Origin: Roseiarcus sp963730555
GTDB lineage: Bacteria > Pseudomonadota > Alphaproteobacteria > Rhizobiales > Beijerinckiaceae
Assembly: GCA_963730555.1 (NCBI GenBank)
Contig: CAVSSS010000009.1
Coordinates: 62,001-126,000, forward strand
Direction of reading: 5' to 3'
Length of the DNA stretch: 64,000 bases
In this document: piece by piece, positions 42,326-50,882 of the stretch
How positions within the stretch are numbered: position 1 is the stretch's first letter
Layout of the letters: each line of letters starts with the position of its first letter
The notes under the pieces: generated by a model
Database searches by the model: none
What the model was told of the DNA's origin: nothing
Seen by the model: the letters and a program-made list of their open reading frames with translations, nothing else
Translations under genes and position numbers: made by a program

Positions 42326-45001
42326 CTAAGGCCCTGAGTCCCGCTTTATCAGCCGTTCGAGGTAGTCGCGCTCGTCCACCGCTCGGTTGGGATCGGCAAG
42401 GCGCCGGCGCAGCTCTTCCATGACCCGGCGCGCGCGCTCGGCGGCGCCTGCTGACTCCTTGAGCGGCCCGTCCTCGCGACCTTTCTCGCCCTCCGCTCCG
42501 CGGCCGAGGGGGTCGTCGCTCGGCATTTCGCCCGACCGGGACCTGCGCGCGACATAATTGCCCCTGCCATTGCGTCCCTTGCCCTGGCCTTGTTGGCCTT
42601 CCATCTGCTTCTGCAGTCCCTGGGCGCCGTCGCGCAAAGCGTCGAGGGCGCGGCCCTGCGCGTCGACCGCGGCGCCCTTGCCGCTCTGCCCGCTCTGGCC
42701 GGCTTTGCCCTGACCGCCCTTGAGGTCCCCTTCCGCTTCCTTCATGTCGCCTTGCGCGTCGTCGAAGCCTTTCTCGCCCTTCATCCCCAGGCTCTTCAGC
42801 TTGCGCTGCAATTCGGCCAAGCGGTCGCGCAGCTCCTGCTGGCGATCCCCAAGCTGCGGTTGGCCCTGTTGGCCCTGGTCAGCCTGGTCCTGACCCTGTT
42901 GGTCGGACTGATCGGAATCATTGTCGCCCTGCTCGGGCGCGTTGGAGCCATCCTGGTCCTGTTGTCCCTGGGAGTCCTCCTGCCCCGGCGACGATTGGTT
43001 GCGCCGCGCTCGCTTGCGCGCGCGGTCTTTCTGGTCGCTGCGGAACGTGTCGTCGCGCAAAGCCTGCTGGTCGCGAAGGAGTTTTTCGAGCTCGCCGATC
43101 TGCTTGCGCATTTCGCGTTCGGCCGGGCTTTCCTGGCCGTCCTGCGCGCTGCGCATGTTCTCGAACATCTCCTGCATCTGGTCGAGCATGGCTTGCGCGT
43201 CTTCGCGCGATCCGTTGCGCGCGGCGTCCTCCATCTGGTCCATCATCTTGTCCATGTCTTGCGACTGAACGTTCTGGTCCTCGGGACTGCTCTCCGGCGA
43301 GTTGCGCGCCATTTCGCTCATGAAGCGGTTGGCGGCCTCTCGCAATTGCTGCATGAGCTTCTTGATTTCCTCGTCGCTCGCGCCGCGCTGCAGCGCTTCG
43401 CGTAAAGCCTGCTCGGCCGCGCGCAGGTCGCGTTGGGCCTGCGTGGCGTCGCCGTTCTCGAGCTGCTGCGCCATCGCCCACAAGAGCCCCGCGACGTCAA
43501 GCAGATCGGCGTCGTTGTGGGCGTGCTCGAGCGAGGTCTTGGCCTGCTTAAGACCGAGATAGATATTGGCGGGCGTGTCGAACAATTCCGGCGCGACCGA
43601 GAGTCCTGTCAGCGCCGTCGCGACGCGTTTGGGCTCATGATCCGGGTCCATGATCAGGTTGCGCCGCTGCTCGACGAGAGCGCGGGCGAGCGGATTGTGG
43701 AAGATCCGCTGCGGCAGCGTCATTTCGATCGGCGCGCTCTCGCCGGTCTTGCCCGAGATGCTGACGGCGTTGAGCCGCATCGTCACTTTCGCCCCCGCCC
43801 AAGGGTGCTCCGAGAGGTCGACGATCGTATGCGCATCACCGACGCCATTGGCGGTCGGCGGCAGCTGCAGGGCCGCCTGCGGCGGCGGCGCCAGCGTACG
43901 GGGGCCAGGGCCGGGCCCTTCGTGGGGACGGGCGAAGTCCGCGCGCGCGCTGGCAAGCCCAAATCGATCCTGCGTCCGATAGGCAAGCGTCAGCGTGCCG
44001 CTGAGATTCGCGCGAGGGTCTTCGGTCGAGACAATCGACGGAACGCCAGCCGCCGTGACGGCGAGGACGGCGACCGCCACAGGTTGGCCACCGCGCAGAA
44101 TCGTCGCCTTGCCGGGCCCATGGATGGTCCACCGCTTTTCGGTTGGACCGCTCGCGGCTGAAGCGCTGGCAGGCGGGGCGCTCCCCGGCGCGGCGGCTTT
44201 CTGATCCGTCGCGGCGCTCGCAGGCGTTTGGTTTTTCTGTTCTGACGGCGCGATGCCCCCTTCGACGCGCGTATCGACAAGGCTCGGATCGCCGTGCACC
44301 ACCAGAATCAAATCTTCCGGAACGGTCAGCGTCTGCGGATCGGCCGTCTTGAAATCGATGACCAGCGGCGGCTGGCCGGCGTAGGGCGGCGGGTCGATCC
44401 ACGCGTCGATGCGGCTCGCGGTCACCGCTGCGACAGCCTCGTCGCTGCGCCAGTCGAAAGCGGCGGCGAAGCGGCCGTACATTTCCGGTCCGGCGATGAC
44501 CGCCGCTGCGAAGGCGAGCAACGCCACGCCGAAGCGGAGCGCGTAGGGGTCCCGTTCGGCCATGCCGGGCGAGGGCGGGGAAACGCGGATGGCGTCCACT
44601 TCGCGCTCGAGCCGCGCCCGATGGACCGCCCAAAGGGCCTCGGTGGTGGGGTCGCCATGGTCGTTGGCGAGAGAGTCGGCGAGCGACGAGGCGGGGCGAT
44701 GGCTCACCTTGGAGTCCCGATCGAGCCGGGCCAAAGCGTCGCGCGTCGCGGGCCGGCGCAATCGCACGAGCGGAGAAAGAGCCACTCCGGCGCCGAGCGC
44801 GAACAGGATCACGCCGGCGACGCGAACGACCCGCGGCGCGAACTGCCAGGCGCCTGCCCACGAGGCCGCGAGAAACAGGATCAAGACCGCAAGTGCGAAG
44901 ACAAGCGGCGGCCATACGCGCTCCAGCAGAAGCGCGCGCCGCGCCAAGACCACGAGCGCCGCGAGCCGTCCGCCGATCGATAGGTTATCCGAGTCCTTCA
45001 C
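42326..45001 (-). CDS. DUF4175 / TIGR02302 family membrane protein
   Basis: The 891-residue protein has two N-terminal membrane segments (VWPPLVFALAVLILFLAASW; VVRVAGVILFALGAGVALSP) and a third near residue 160. A large extracytoplasmic part with IDAWIDPPPYAGQPPLVIDF follows, and then a Gln/Asp/Gly-rich, probably coiled or disordered region (QGQDQADQGQQGQPQLGDRQ) ending in RRVMEELRRRLADPNRAVDE. This layout is the TIGR02302 family of alphaproteobacteria. Function unknown; an envelope role is likely. It is divergently placed relative to nothing obvious and lies between the ligase and lysA. Confidence 0.9.
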   Translation of the reverse strand: MKDSDNLSIGGRLAALVVLARRALLLERVWPPLVFALAVLILFLAASWAGAWQFAPRVVRVAGVILFALGAGVALSPLVRLRRPATRDALARLDRDSKVSHRPASSLADSLANDHGDPTTEALWAVHRARLEREVDAIRVSPPSPGMAERDPYALRFGVALLAFAAAVIAGPEMYGRFAAAFDWRSDEAVAAVTASRIDAWIDPPPYAGQPPLVIDFKTADPQTLTVPEDLILVVHGDPSLVDTRVEGGIAPSEQKNQTPASAATDQKAAAPGSAPPASASAASGPTEKRWTIHGPGKATILRGGQPVAVAVLAVTAAGVPSIVSTEDPRANLSGTLTLAYRTQDRFGLASARADFARPHEGPGPGPRTLAPPPQAALQLPPTANGVGDAHTIVDLSEHPWAGAKVTMRLNAVSISGKTGESAPIEMTLPQRIFHNPLARALVEQRRNLIMDPDHEPKRVATALTGLSVAPELFDTPANIYLGLKQAKTSLEHAHNDADLLDVAGLLWAMAQQLENGDATQAQRDLRAAEQALREALQRGASDEEIKKLMQQLREAANRFMSEMARNSPESSPEDQNVQSQDMDKMMDQMEDAARNGSREDAQAMLDQMQEMFENMRSAQDGQESPAEREMRKQIGELEKLLRDQQALRDDTFRSDQKDRARKRARRNQSSPGQEDSQGQQDQDGSNAPEQGDNDSDQSDQQGQDQADQGQQGQPQLGDRQQELRDRLAELQRKLKSLGMKGEKGFDDAQGDMKEAEGDLKGGQGKAGQSGQSGKGAAVDAQGRALDALRDGAQGLQKQMEGQQGQGKGRNGRGNYVARRSRSGEMPSDDPLGRGAEGEKGREDGPLKESAGAAERARRVMEELRRRLADPNRAVDERDYLERLIKRDSGP

Positions 45002-45119
45002 CGCGATGCCGTGATCCGTCTTTGATGAGTTAGATTGTGCGCGAATCCCCTCCGCGCAAGTTTCAGGCCAAAGCGCCGCAAAAGGAACGCTCGGCTCTGA
45101 TTCCAGTTCCCCGTAACCG

Positions 45120-46388
45120 TCACTTCAACCACGGCGGAAGTGTGTCGAGGCCGATCAATTCCTCATAAGTCCGCCTCGGCCTCACAACCGCATAGTCGGC
45201 GCCTTTCACCAGCACTTCGGGAATGAGAAGGCGGGTGTTGTATGTCCCCGCCTGCACGGCGCCATAGGCGCCGGCGCTCATCACCGCGATCAGGTCGCCC
45301 GCGGCAAGGTCGGGCAGGTCGCGGTCAAGCGCGAGATAATCGCCGCTTTCGCAGACCGGGCCAACTACGTCGCTTCGCGAGAGATAAGCGCCCGGCTGCG
45401 ACCCTTTTACCGGCAGGATCTCGTGATGCGCGTCGTAAAGCGTTGGCCGGACAAGATCGTTCATCGCGGCGTCGACGATGACGAAACGCTTGTTCTCGCC
45501 CTTCTTGAGATAAATGACCGAAGCGACCAACGCTCCCGCATTGCCGACAATCGCTCGGCCCGGCTCCAGGATCACTTGGCATCCAAGCGCCTCCGTTCGC
45601 TTCGCGACGACGCGGGCGTATTGCTCCGGCGAGGGCGGCCGATGATTGTCGTTGCGATAAGCAATGCCGAGCCCGCCGCCCAAATCGATATGCTCGATAT
45701 TGTGCTCGTCGGCTCTCAGCGTCTGCACGAATTCGGCGAGCAGCGCGAAGGCGTCATCGAACGGCTGAAGATCGGTGATCTGCGAGCCGATATGCATGTC
45801 AACCCCGTGGACGCTCAAGCCCGGAAGGGTGCGGGCGTAGGCGTAGACGTCGCGGGCGCGCGAGATCGGCACGCCGAACTTGTTCTCCGACTTACCGGTC
45901 GCGATCTTGGCGTGGGTGCGCGCATCGATGTCGGGGTTGACGCGGATGGCGATCGGCGCAACCGCGTCGCGGCTCCAGGCAGCGCGCGAAAGCGCCTCCA
46001 GTTCCGGCTCCGACTCGATGTTGAAGCAGAAGATTTTCTCGCTGAGCCCAAGGTTCATCTCGGCCAGCGTTTTGCCGACGCCGGAGAAGATGATCCGCTC
46101 TCCGGGCACGCCCGCGGCCAAAGCTCGTCTCAGTTCCCCCTCGCTGACGACGTCCATACCCGCGCCAAGCTTGGCGAGCGTCGCCAGCACGGCCTGATTC
46201 GAATTGGCCTTCATTGCATAGGAAATGCGCGCGTTCTGCCCAGTGAAAGCGTTCCGAAACGCCTCGAAACTCCCCTCAATCGCCGCGCTTGAATAGCAAT
46301 AGAAGGGCGTGCCGACGACGTCAGCGATCGCCGCCAAAGCGACGTCCTCGGCGTGAAGAGCGCCGTTGCGATAGGTGAATGGACGCAT
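45120..46388 (-). CDS. lysA: Diaminopimelate decarboxylase
   Basis: The 422-residue PLP enzyme shows the alanine-racemase-like barrel with the PLP-Lys in ISYAMKANSNQAVLATLAKL, GVDMHIGSQITDLQPF, EHIDLGGGLGIAYRNDNHRP and the C-terminal Cys in VGPVCESGDYLALDRDLP. It converts meso-diaminopimelate to lysine, the last step of lysine synthesis. A small lipoprotein gene lies 13 bp upstream on the same strand, the arrangement also seen for LptM/YifL-like proteins. Confidence 0.96.
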   Translation of the reverse strand: MRPFTYRNGALHAEDVALAAIADVVGTPFYCYSSAAIEGSFEAFRNAFTGQNARISYAMKANSNQAVLATLAKLGAGMDVVSEGELRRALAAGVPGERIIFSGVGKTLAEMNLGLSEKIFCFNIESEPELEALSRAAWSRDAVAPIAIRVNPDIDARTHAKIATGKSENKFGVPISRARDVYAYARTLPGLSVHGVDMHIGSQITDLQPFDDAFALLAEFVQTLRADEHNIEHIDLGGGLGIAYRNDNHRPPSPEQYARVVAKRTEALGCQVILEPGRAIVGNAGALVASVIYLKKGENKRFVIVDAAMNDLVRPTLYDAHHEILPVKGSQPGAYLSRSDVVGPVCESGDYLALDRDLPDLAAGDLIAVMSAGAYGAVQAGTYNTRLLIPEVLVKGADYAVVRPRRTYEELIGLDTLPPWLK

Positions 46389-46401
46389 TGGTTTGGGTGG
46401 C

Positions 46402-46659
46402 TTATTTCAGCAGGAAATCGAGGAAGAACGGCTGCTTCGGCGGCGTGATCGGCGGGATCGAGGGCTTGGCCAGGACGTTCATATTGCTCGGGTTCGAACT
46501 CGTATTGGCGGGTTTGGGCGCATTTGGGTCAGGCGGCGGCTCCAACGGACCATATTTGCCGCAAGCCGCAAGACAAAGCGCGAGCAGGGCGGCGAGCGCC
46601 TTCAAGCGTACGCGCGAGCCAAAAGAACACGAGAATTGAGCGGCCACCAGCGACTCCAA
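46402..46659 (-). CDS. lptM: Small LptM/YifL-like lipoprotein
   Basis: The frame encodes RLKALAALLALCLAACGKYG and PLEPPPDPNAPKP. A lipobox ending LAAC and an immediate GKYGPL after the Cys are typical of LptM (YifL), a short outer-membrane lipoprotein that assists maturation of LptD in E. coli. The rest is Pro-rich and ends in FFLDFLLK. The position next to lysA is conserved. The first 20 residues from the ATG at 46659 form an unusually long n-region; a TTG start further in (LKALAALLAL) is possible. Confidence 0.75.
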   Translation of the reverse strand: MESLVAAQFSCSFGSRVRLKALAALLALCLAACGKYGPLEPPPDPNAPKPANTSSNPSNMNVLAKPSIPPITPPKQPFFLDFLLK

Positions 46660-46749
46660 ACGGTCGCCGGCACTATACAGAAACGGCGCGCGGAGGCGAG
46701 GCGGGGTCCCTCGTCCCCGGCTACCGAGAGCGGGCGGGCTCTTACCTGC

Positions 46750-47055
46750 TCACCTACGCGGGCCGTCCGAAAGGGAGCTGACCGCGGCGATCCCAATGGC
46801 GAGAAGGACGAAGATTACGGCGAGAACAAGCCAGATCAGGGGCACTTCGCTCAACTGGGGCTCCGGACTGCTTGCGCGGGTTGCACGAAGCAGGTCTTGG
46901 GGCGACCTGATCTTTACCGCCGACAAGCGGAACGAGGTTCGGGGTGTTCGGACGCGTCTGACGCGCTTCAGGCAAGCGCCGTTGGTTCTGGCCCCAGTGC
47001 GGCGCCCGGTCGAAAACTTTCGAGCCGGCCCCGGAATCATCGCGACGGCCGACAA
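46750..47055 (-). CDS. Possible small membrane protein
   Basis: The 101-codon frame ends with a convincing membrane segment (PLIWLVLAVIFVLLAIGIAA) and a short tail VSSLSDGPRR. The first half is Arg-rich and looks like chance coding. Only the C-terminal 50 residues resemble a real protein, so the true start may lie near 46900. Low confidence; otherwise 46660-47216 holds no gene. Confidence 0.3.
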   Translation of the reverse strand: MSAVAMIPGPARKFSTGRRTGARTNGACLKRVRRVRTPRTSFRLSAVKIRSPQDLLRATRASSPEPQLSEVPLIWLVLAVIFVLLAIGIAAVSSLSDGPRR

Positions 47056-47056
47056 T

Positions 47057-47103
47057 CCTCGCCTAAAAATCGCCTCGCCTAAAAAATTGCCTCGCCAAAA
47101 ATT
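47057..47103. repeat. Three imperfect tandem copies of CCTCGCCTAAAAAT
   Basis: Copies start at 47057, 47073 and 47090. They give an A-rich, GC-alternating stretch in an intergenic gap. No function is evident. Confidence 0.5.
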
Positions 47104-47216
47104 GGAAAATCGGGCGGCGGCTCCTAAAAAACACGACGTTAGCGGAGGACAGTTGTGTCCAGAGCCTTACGGCTTCCCGCCTCGCTCGCGCCTCGAATTG
47201 CGGGTACGGCTTACGG

Positions 47217-47417
47217 ATGGATCAAAAGATGACCGCCTTGGAACGAGCGTTTCAGTTGGCGAGGTCTGGTGGCGTGGCCGGGCTGACGGAGATTGTCACT
47301 TCGCTTCGTCGCGAGGGATATTCGGCGAACCAAATTGAAGGTCCGCTTCTGAAGCGACAACTGGCCGATTTAATCAAGGGTGCTCGCAAAGCGAGTGTGA
47401 ATTCCGGGCCGACCTAG
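47217..47417 (+). CDS. Hypothetical protein, 66 residues
   Basis: Encodes MDQKMTALERAFQLARSGGV and GLTEIVTSLRREGYSANQIE, then LKRQLADLIKGARK. The predicted structure is helical, resembling small orphan proteins in Rhizobiales where a short helix-turn-helix-like 'EI...L..EGY....I.GP.L..QL' is frequent. No function is known. No neighbour on the same strand within 140 bp. Confidence 0.55.
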   Translation: MDQKMTALERAFQLARSGGVAGLTEIVTSLRREGYSANQIEGPLLKRQLADLIKGARKASVNSGPT

Positions 47418-47561
47418 TCACGACGCCCCGATAATGATTAGGTTCACAGCCCAGAACCTGATAGTCTAGGTGACATCATCGATGTCGATGACTGAGAGCA
47501 AGCGTGCGTTCCATTTCCAAGGAACCCCGCGAACTCCTTCATTACATCGGGAGTTACAATC

Positions 47562-47861
47562 ATGCGGTGCTATTTCATGCGAGGCGGTCATATTGAGTCC
47601 GTCGAGGAACTCCCGGGCCTCGCCGATGAAGACGCGATTGCAAAGGCTCACGCGCTGTTTTCAGAGCGCAAGCACCTTTTCGAAGGCTTCGAATTGTGGG
47701 AGCGCGCCCGCGTGCTTATCCGGCATCCCGAGCCAGTCGCCTCAAAGAGCCCTGGCGTGTGGCCGCTTCACAGAGACTTTACACGCTTAGCCGCCTCGGG
47801 TCGCCCCATGGATGGCTCGTATAAGCCGTCCGCGCCCCGGAAGCCGCCGCTCAAGGCCTAG
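47562..47861 (+). CDS. Hypothetical protein, 99 residues
   Basis: Encodes MRCYFMRGGHIESVEELPGL, DEDAIAKAHALFSERKHLFE and GFELWERARVLIRHP. The 'GHI..VE.L.g..De.Ai..A...F......FEGFE.W...R' pattern is seen in many small Rhizobiales proteins without assigned function. GGGAG precedes the ATG at a good distance. The C-terminal 30 residues are basic and Pro/Ser-rich. Confidence 0.6.
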   Translation: MRCYFMRGGHIESVEELPGLADEDAIAKAHALFSERKHLFEGFELWERARVLIRHPEPVASKSPGVWPLHRDFTRLAASGRPMDGSYKPSAPRKPPLKA

Positions 47862-47938
47862 ATCGGCAATCCTGCTTCGCCTGTCCTCTTGCCCGCCGCT
47901 GGCGACGATCCGCGACGCGTCTTCAATTCGGACGCCTT

Positions 47939-48154
47939 TTATTCGTTTGACGCTGGCCAAACCGAGTTGAGCTTTCGGACAAACTTATCCGCATCGTTCT
48001 GGGCTTCGCGCTTTGTCGCAAAGGAATAGAGCGATTTCTCCCGCACCTTCTTGTTCTCGTAAATATTCCAGCGGAAGCGATTGGGATTCGCGATATCTTT
48101 TACGACATCGGTCGTAAATACGGCGCTCTCTGTCATGATCGCATTATCCATCAT
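47939..48154 (-). CDS. Hypothetical protein, 71 residues
   Basis: Encodes NPNRFRWNIYENKKVREKSL and YSFATKREAQNDADKFVRKL, a pattern ('RfrW.i.e.......S..sya..reA..da') common in short Rhizobiales proteins of unknown function. Two ATGs are possible (48154 or 48136); the second gives MTESAVFTTDVV. No neighbour suggests a role. Confidence 0.55.
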   Translation of the reverse strand: MMDNAIMTESAVFTTDVVKDIANPNRFRWNIYENKKVREKSLYSFATKREAQNDADKFVRKLNSVWPASNE

Positions 48155-48362
48155 TCGCGGCTGTTTCGCCAGGCGAATCAGATCACTTCGTTAAATTCGG
48201 ACTTTTTCGGTCCATTTCTGGAACCCTCTACGAGCTTTGTACATGCGTATTACTACGGCCAGGGGATGGTCATACCCATTAGCATCAAAACCCAGTCGGA
48301 CGGGTCCGCTTTCGACCTTCTGCGGCGTTTCCCGGGCCACAACTGAAGAGCGGGCGAAAGAG

Positions 48363-49334
48363 CTAGGCGGCCGAGAATTGCATACGCAGCAACTTGGCGT
48401 TCCGGACAACTCCGTCCGGCGGTGGCGCGGTGTGGCCGCCGTCCGTGGTGACATAGACGACTTGGCCGGCATCGTCAGGCGCGCGGCTCCAGGCCGCGCT
48501 GGAGGGCCCGAGCATCATCTCGTTCAGCGGCGCGCCGGCCAGGGGACGGATTACCCCGCCCGGCGCCAGAGGCACGCTGTCAATCCGGTTCTCTCGGTGG
48601 ACGGTCAGCTAGGCGAGGTCGCGGTGGTCATCGATGCAGAAGTCGTCGTACATGCCCCCGCCAGCGACCCGCTCCGGACTTCCGACGGGCTCGAATGTGA
48701 CCGGATCGACGCGAACGCGCATGAAAAGCTTCTGCCCGGTCGTCGTGTAGTAGGCGAATCCTGTTCTGGGGGAGTAGCGCAGGCCGTTGATGCCGGGCTG
48801 AGGCGGCGGCGGCAGGGTGTCCTTCACATGGGCCATGCTCTCGTGCTTGAGCCAGGGCTTCGCCCGCGGGGCGCGGCCCTCGCCGTCGAAGTCGATCCGC
48901 CAGATCGCGCCTGCGAATGTGTCAGCGGCGAGAACGGTCGTCTGCGACAGCGCGCAGCACCCGTTAAGCGCCAACACCTCTCTGGGGAACATGAAGATCG
49001 GTTCGAGCAGGACCGGAGTTCCGGGCGTCCAGCCGCGCAGATCAAGGCGATGCAGATAGTTCTCATGGGTGGTGTAGGCGTTGGCGGAGATGACGACGAA
49101 AACGTCCGGCTTCAGTTCGGCGATGCCTCCAGCGAGTTCACCAAACGTGTGCAGCAGCACGGGCTCGACCGGCCCGCCCGCATTACGCGCCGGCAGATAG
49201 TACAGTGCGTGGGGCGTAACCGCGGTCACGAGCTTGGAATTGTCGTGACAAACCGCAATGTTCTCCAGGAAGAAATGTTGCGGGAACTAAGCCTCGATCG
49301 AGAGGCTGACCCGCGGCTCGGCGTCGGATGCCAT
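48363..49334 (-). pseudogene. SMP-30/gluconolactonase-like beta-propeller protein with two in-frame amber codons
   Basis: From the ATG at 49334 (preceded by GGAGGTGA) one frame runs 323 codons to the TAG at 48363. It contains two TAGs: codon 16 (49287-49289), after VSLSIEA, and the codon at 48609-48611, after DDHRDLA. Between and after are FFLENIAVCHDNSKLVTAVT, DTFAGAIWRIDFDGEGRAPR, PGINGLRYSPRTGFAYYTTT and LTVHRENRIDSVPLAPGG, all in the same frame. The layout matches six-bladed lactonase-like propellers. In relatives the second site is usually Tyr or a similar residue. As written only a 15-residue peptide is made. Confidence 0.7.
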
Positions 49335-49349
49335 TGCGTTTCACCTCCG

Positions 49350-49598
49350 CTACTGGTCGAGCCCCTTGGCGTTCGATGGCACGTCAAAGGCCATCAGGGT
49401 GAGCGAGACGCCGGTGAACCACCCCATCAGCATGGTGACATCGACGATCCCGGCTTCGCCGAGGAGGTTCTTTGCCCGGCGGAAGAGACCCTGTAGCACG
49501 ACGCGAGGCTGGGCCAGAGTTGAGGCCAACTCGTAGACGACCTGCTGGCGCGGATCGTCAAAGGTCGTGGGCAGGCCCGCGATCAGGGCCTCGACGGC
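49350..49598 (-). pseudogene. Carboxymuconolactone decarboxylase family, C-terminal fragment
   Basis: The frame reads AVEALIAGLPTTFDDPRQQV, VYELASTLAQPRVVLQGLFR and LGEAGIVDVTMLMGWFTGVS, then LTLMAFDVPSNAK, ending TAG at 49350-49352. These are the last 80 or so residues of a CMD/AhpD-like protein. The N-terminal part with the usual Cys-x2-Cys is absent; the fragment overlaps the 3' end of the DUF2852 gene in another frame. Confidence 0.55.
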
Positions 49599-50044
49599 TG
49601 AGTGGGCGGCTGGGCTTGCGAATCCGGCTCGGAGGGCCGGTTGCGCCGCTCGGTCATGAACTGATCGAACTCGGCCCGGTCTCTGGCGAAGCGCAGCCGG
49701 CCAAGGAAATCCTTGAACTCCCGCTGCTCCTCTTCGAGGCGCTTCAGCGTCTCGGCGCGATAGTCGTCGAAGGCGCGGTTGCCGCTCGTCGCCGGGCGAA
49801 ACCAGTCGCCAGCGTCTCTGAAACGATCCACGCGGTCCCGCACCCTATCCATTTTGTCCTGCAGGCGGGTCATCTTGCGTTCCCACCGGTCCCGGCCGTG
49901 ATCCCTGTCAAACATCGGCTGCTCCCCTGCGTAAGAGAGATGGCGCCAGCAGCCAAACTTCCCTCGCCCGAGAAAGAGCCCCAGAAGCAGCAACCCGATC
50001 GGCCACCACCACAGGAACCCCAAAACCGTCAGAATGATTGGCAT
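49583..50044 (-). CDS. DUF2852 membrane protein
   Basis: The 153-residue product begins MPIILTVLGFLWWWPIGLLL, a membrane segment, then a basic FGCWRHLSYAGEQ stretch, a charged helix (MTRLQDKMDRVRDRVDRFRD), NRAFDDYRAETLKRLEEEQR and FDQFMTERRNRPSEPD. This is the Rhizobiales DUF2852 plan. Function is unknown. Start 50044 is preferred; 50053 is also possible. A palindrome matching one at the TetR gene lies 22 bp upstream, so TetR control is likely. Confidence 0.85.
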   Translation of the reverse strand: MPIILTVLGFLWWWPIGLLLLGLFLGRGKFGCWRHLSYAGEQPMFDRDHGRDRWERKMTRLQDKMDRVRDRVDRFRDAGDWFRPATSGNRAFDDYRAETLKRLEEEQREFKDFLGRLRFARDRAEFDQFMTERRNRPSEPDSQAQPPTQPSRP

Positions 50045-50065
50045 GGCGCGCATCCTCGCGTGTGA

Positions 50066-50084
50066 ATGTAATGAACATTTACTT
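50066..50084. promoter_or_regulatory. Likely TetR operator in front of the DUF2852 gene
   Basis: ATGTAATGAACATTTACTT matches the palindrome at 50793-50811 in both arms (ATGTAA-N6-TTTAC). It sits 22 bp upstream of the DUF2852 start codon, at the promoter. Confidence 0.6.
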
Positions 50085-50143
50085 CGAGATCGCTTTGCTG
50101 TCAAGCTGCTTTGGTCCGCGATTGCGGTCCTGGCGGAAGATCC

Positions 50144-50794
50144 TCAGGGCCGTCCCGCACTCATGCCTAGTCCCCGCAAATAGACCAGCATGTGGGCCTC
50201 GAGGAGTTCCGCCGGCGACATGGGTAGGGCCCGTTGTGCGCCGTCGGCGCGACCGAATAGCGACGCCACGCCATGGGCAATGGCCCAGATATGGAGCGCG
50301 ACCATGAGCGCGGGGGGGCGGCCTGCCGCAGGCATCGTGGCGCAGATCGCCTCAGCGGCGCTTCGCAAAACAGCGAAAGCGCGCTCGCCGGCTTGTCGAA
50401 GCGAAGGATCGGCGCTCGCCGGAACGCCGGCTTCGAACATCGCCGAATAGAAGGCCGGCTCGCCGTGCGCGAAGTCGAGATAGCACTTGCCGAGCCGATC
50501 CAAGGCGATGAAGGCGTCCGGGCGCCCGCCATCCCATGCGCGCTTGAGCGCCGCCTCGAACTGCTCGAAGCCGCGCAAAGCCACGCTCGCCATGAGCTCG
50601 TCGCGGTCGCGGAAATGCCGATAGGGCGCCGCCGGGCTCACTCCGGCGAAGCGGGCCGCCTCGGCGAAAGTGAATCCGGCCGTTCCCTTGGTCGCGATCA
50701 ATTCAAGCGCGGCACGGATCAGCGCCTCGCGCAAATTGCCGTGATGATAGCCGCGCGGCCCGTCGCGCTCGCCGGGCTTGTCCTTCCAGCTCAT
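50144..50794 (-). CDS. TetR/AcrR family transcriptional regulator (WHG-domain type)
   Basis: The 216-residue protein starts with RGYHHGNLREALIRAALELI, then the DNA-binding HTH FTFAEAARFAGVSPAAPYRH and FRDRDELMASVALRGFEQFE. A C-terminal ligand domain with HIWAIAHGVASLFG follows, typical of TetR proteins with the WHG-type domain. Its start codon overlaps a palindrome that is repeated before the DUF2852 gene, so it probably represses both itself and that gene. Confidence 0.9.
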   Translation of the reverse strand: MSWKDKPGERDGPRGYHHGNLREALIRAALELIATKGTAGFTFAEAARFAGVSPAAPYRHFRDRDELMASVALRGFEQFEAALKRAWDGGRPDAFIALDRLGKCYLDFAHGEPAFYSAMFEAGVPASADPSLRQAGERAFAVLRSAAEAICATMPAAGRPPALMVALHIWAIAHGVASLFGRADGAQRALPMSPAELLEAHMLVYLRGLGMSAGRP

Positions 50795-50811
50795 GTAAGG
50801 GGTGTTTACAT
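50793..50811. promoter_or_regulatory. Likely TetR autoregulatory operator
   Basis: ATGTAAGGGGTGTTTACAT has perfect 6-bp arms ATGTAA and TTACAT and overlaps the TetR start codon. A sequence with the same arms occurs at 50066-50084. Confidence 0.6.
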
Positions 50812-50882
50812 GGCGCCGGCCAAAGTGTCGATGCTATTCATGTCCGCCCTCCACGCCGACCACAACGATCGGATCTCGACCC

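Noticed and set aside
42590..43405. Long hydrophobic plus-strand frame opposite the DUF4175 gene
   Set aside because: It is the mirror of the Gln/Asp-rich coding region; the Leu/Val-rich look is a composition artefact.
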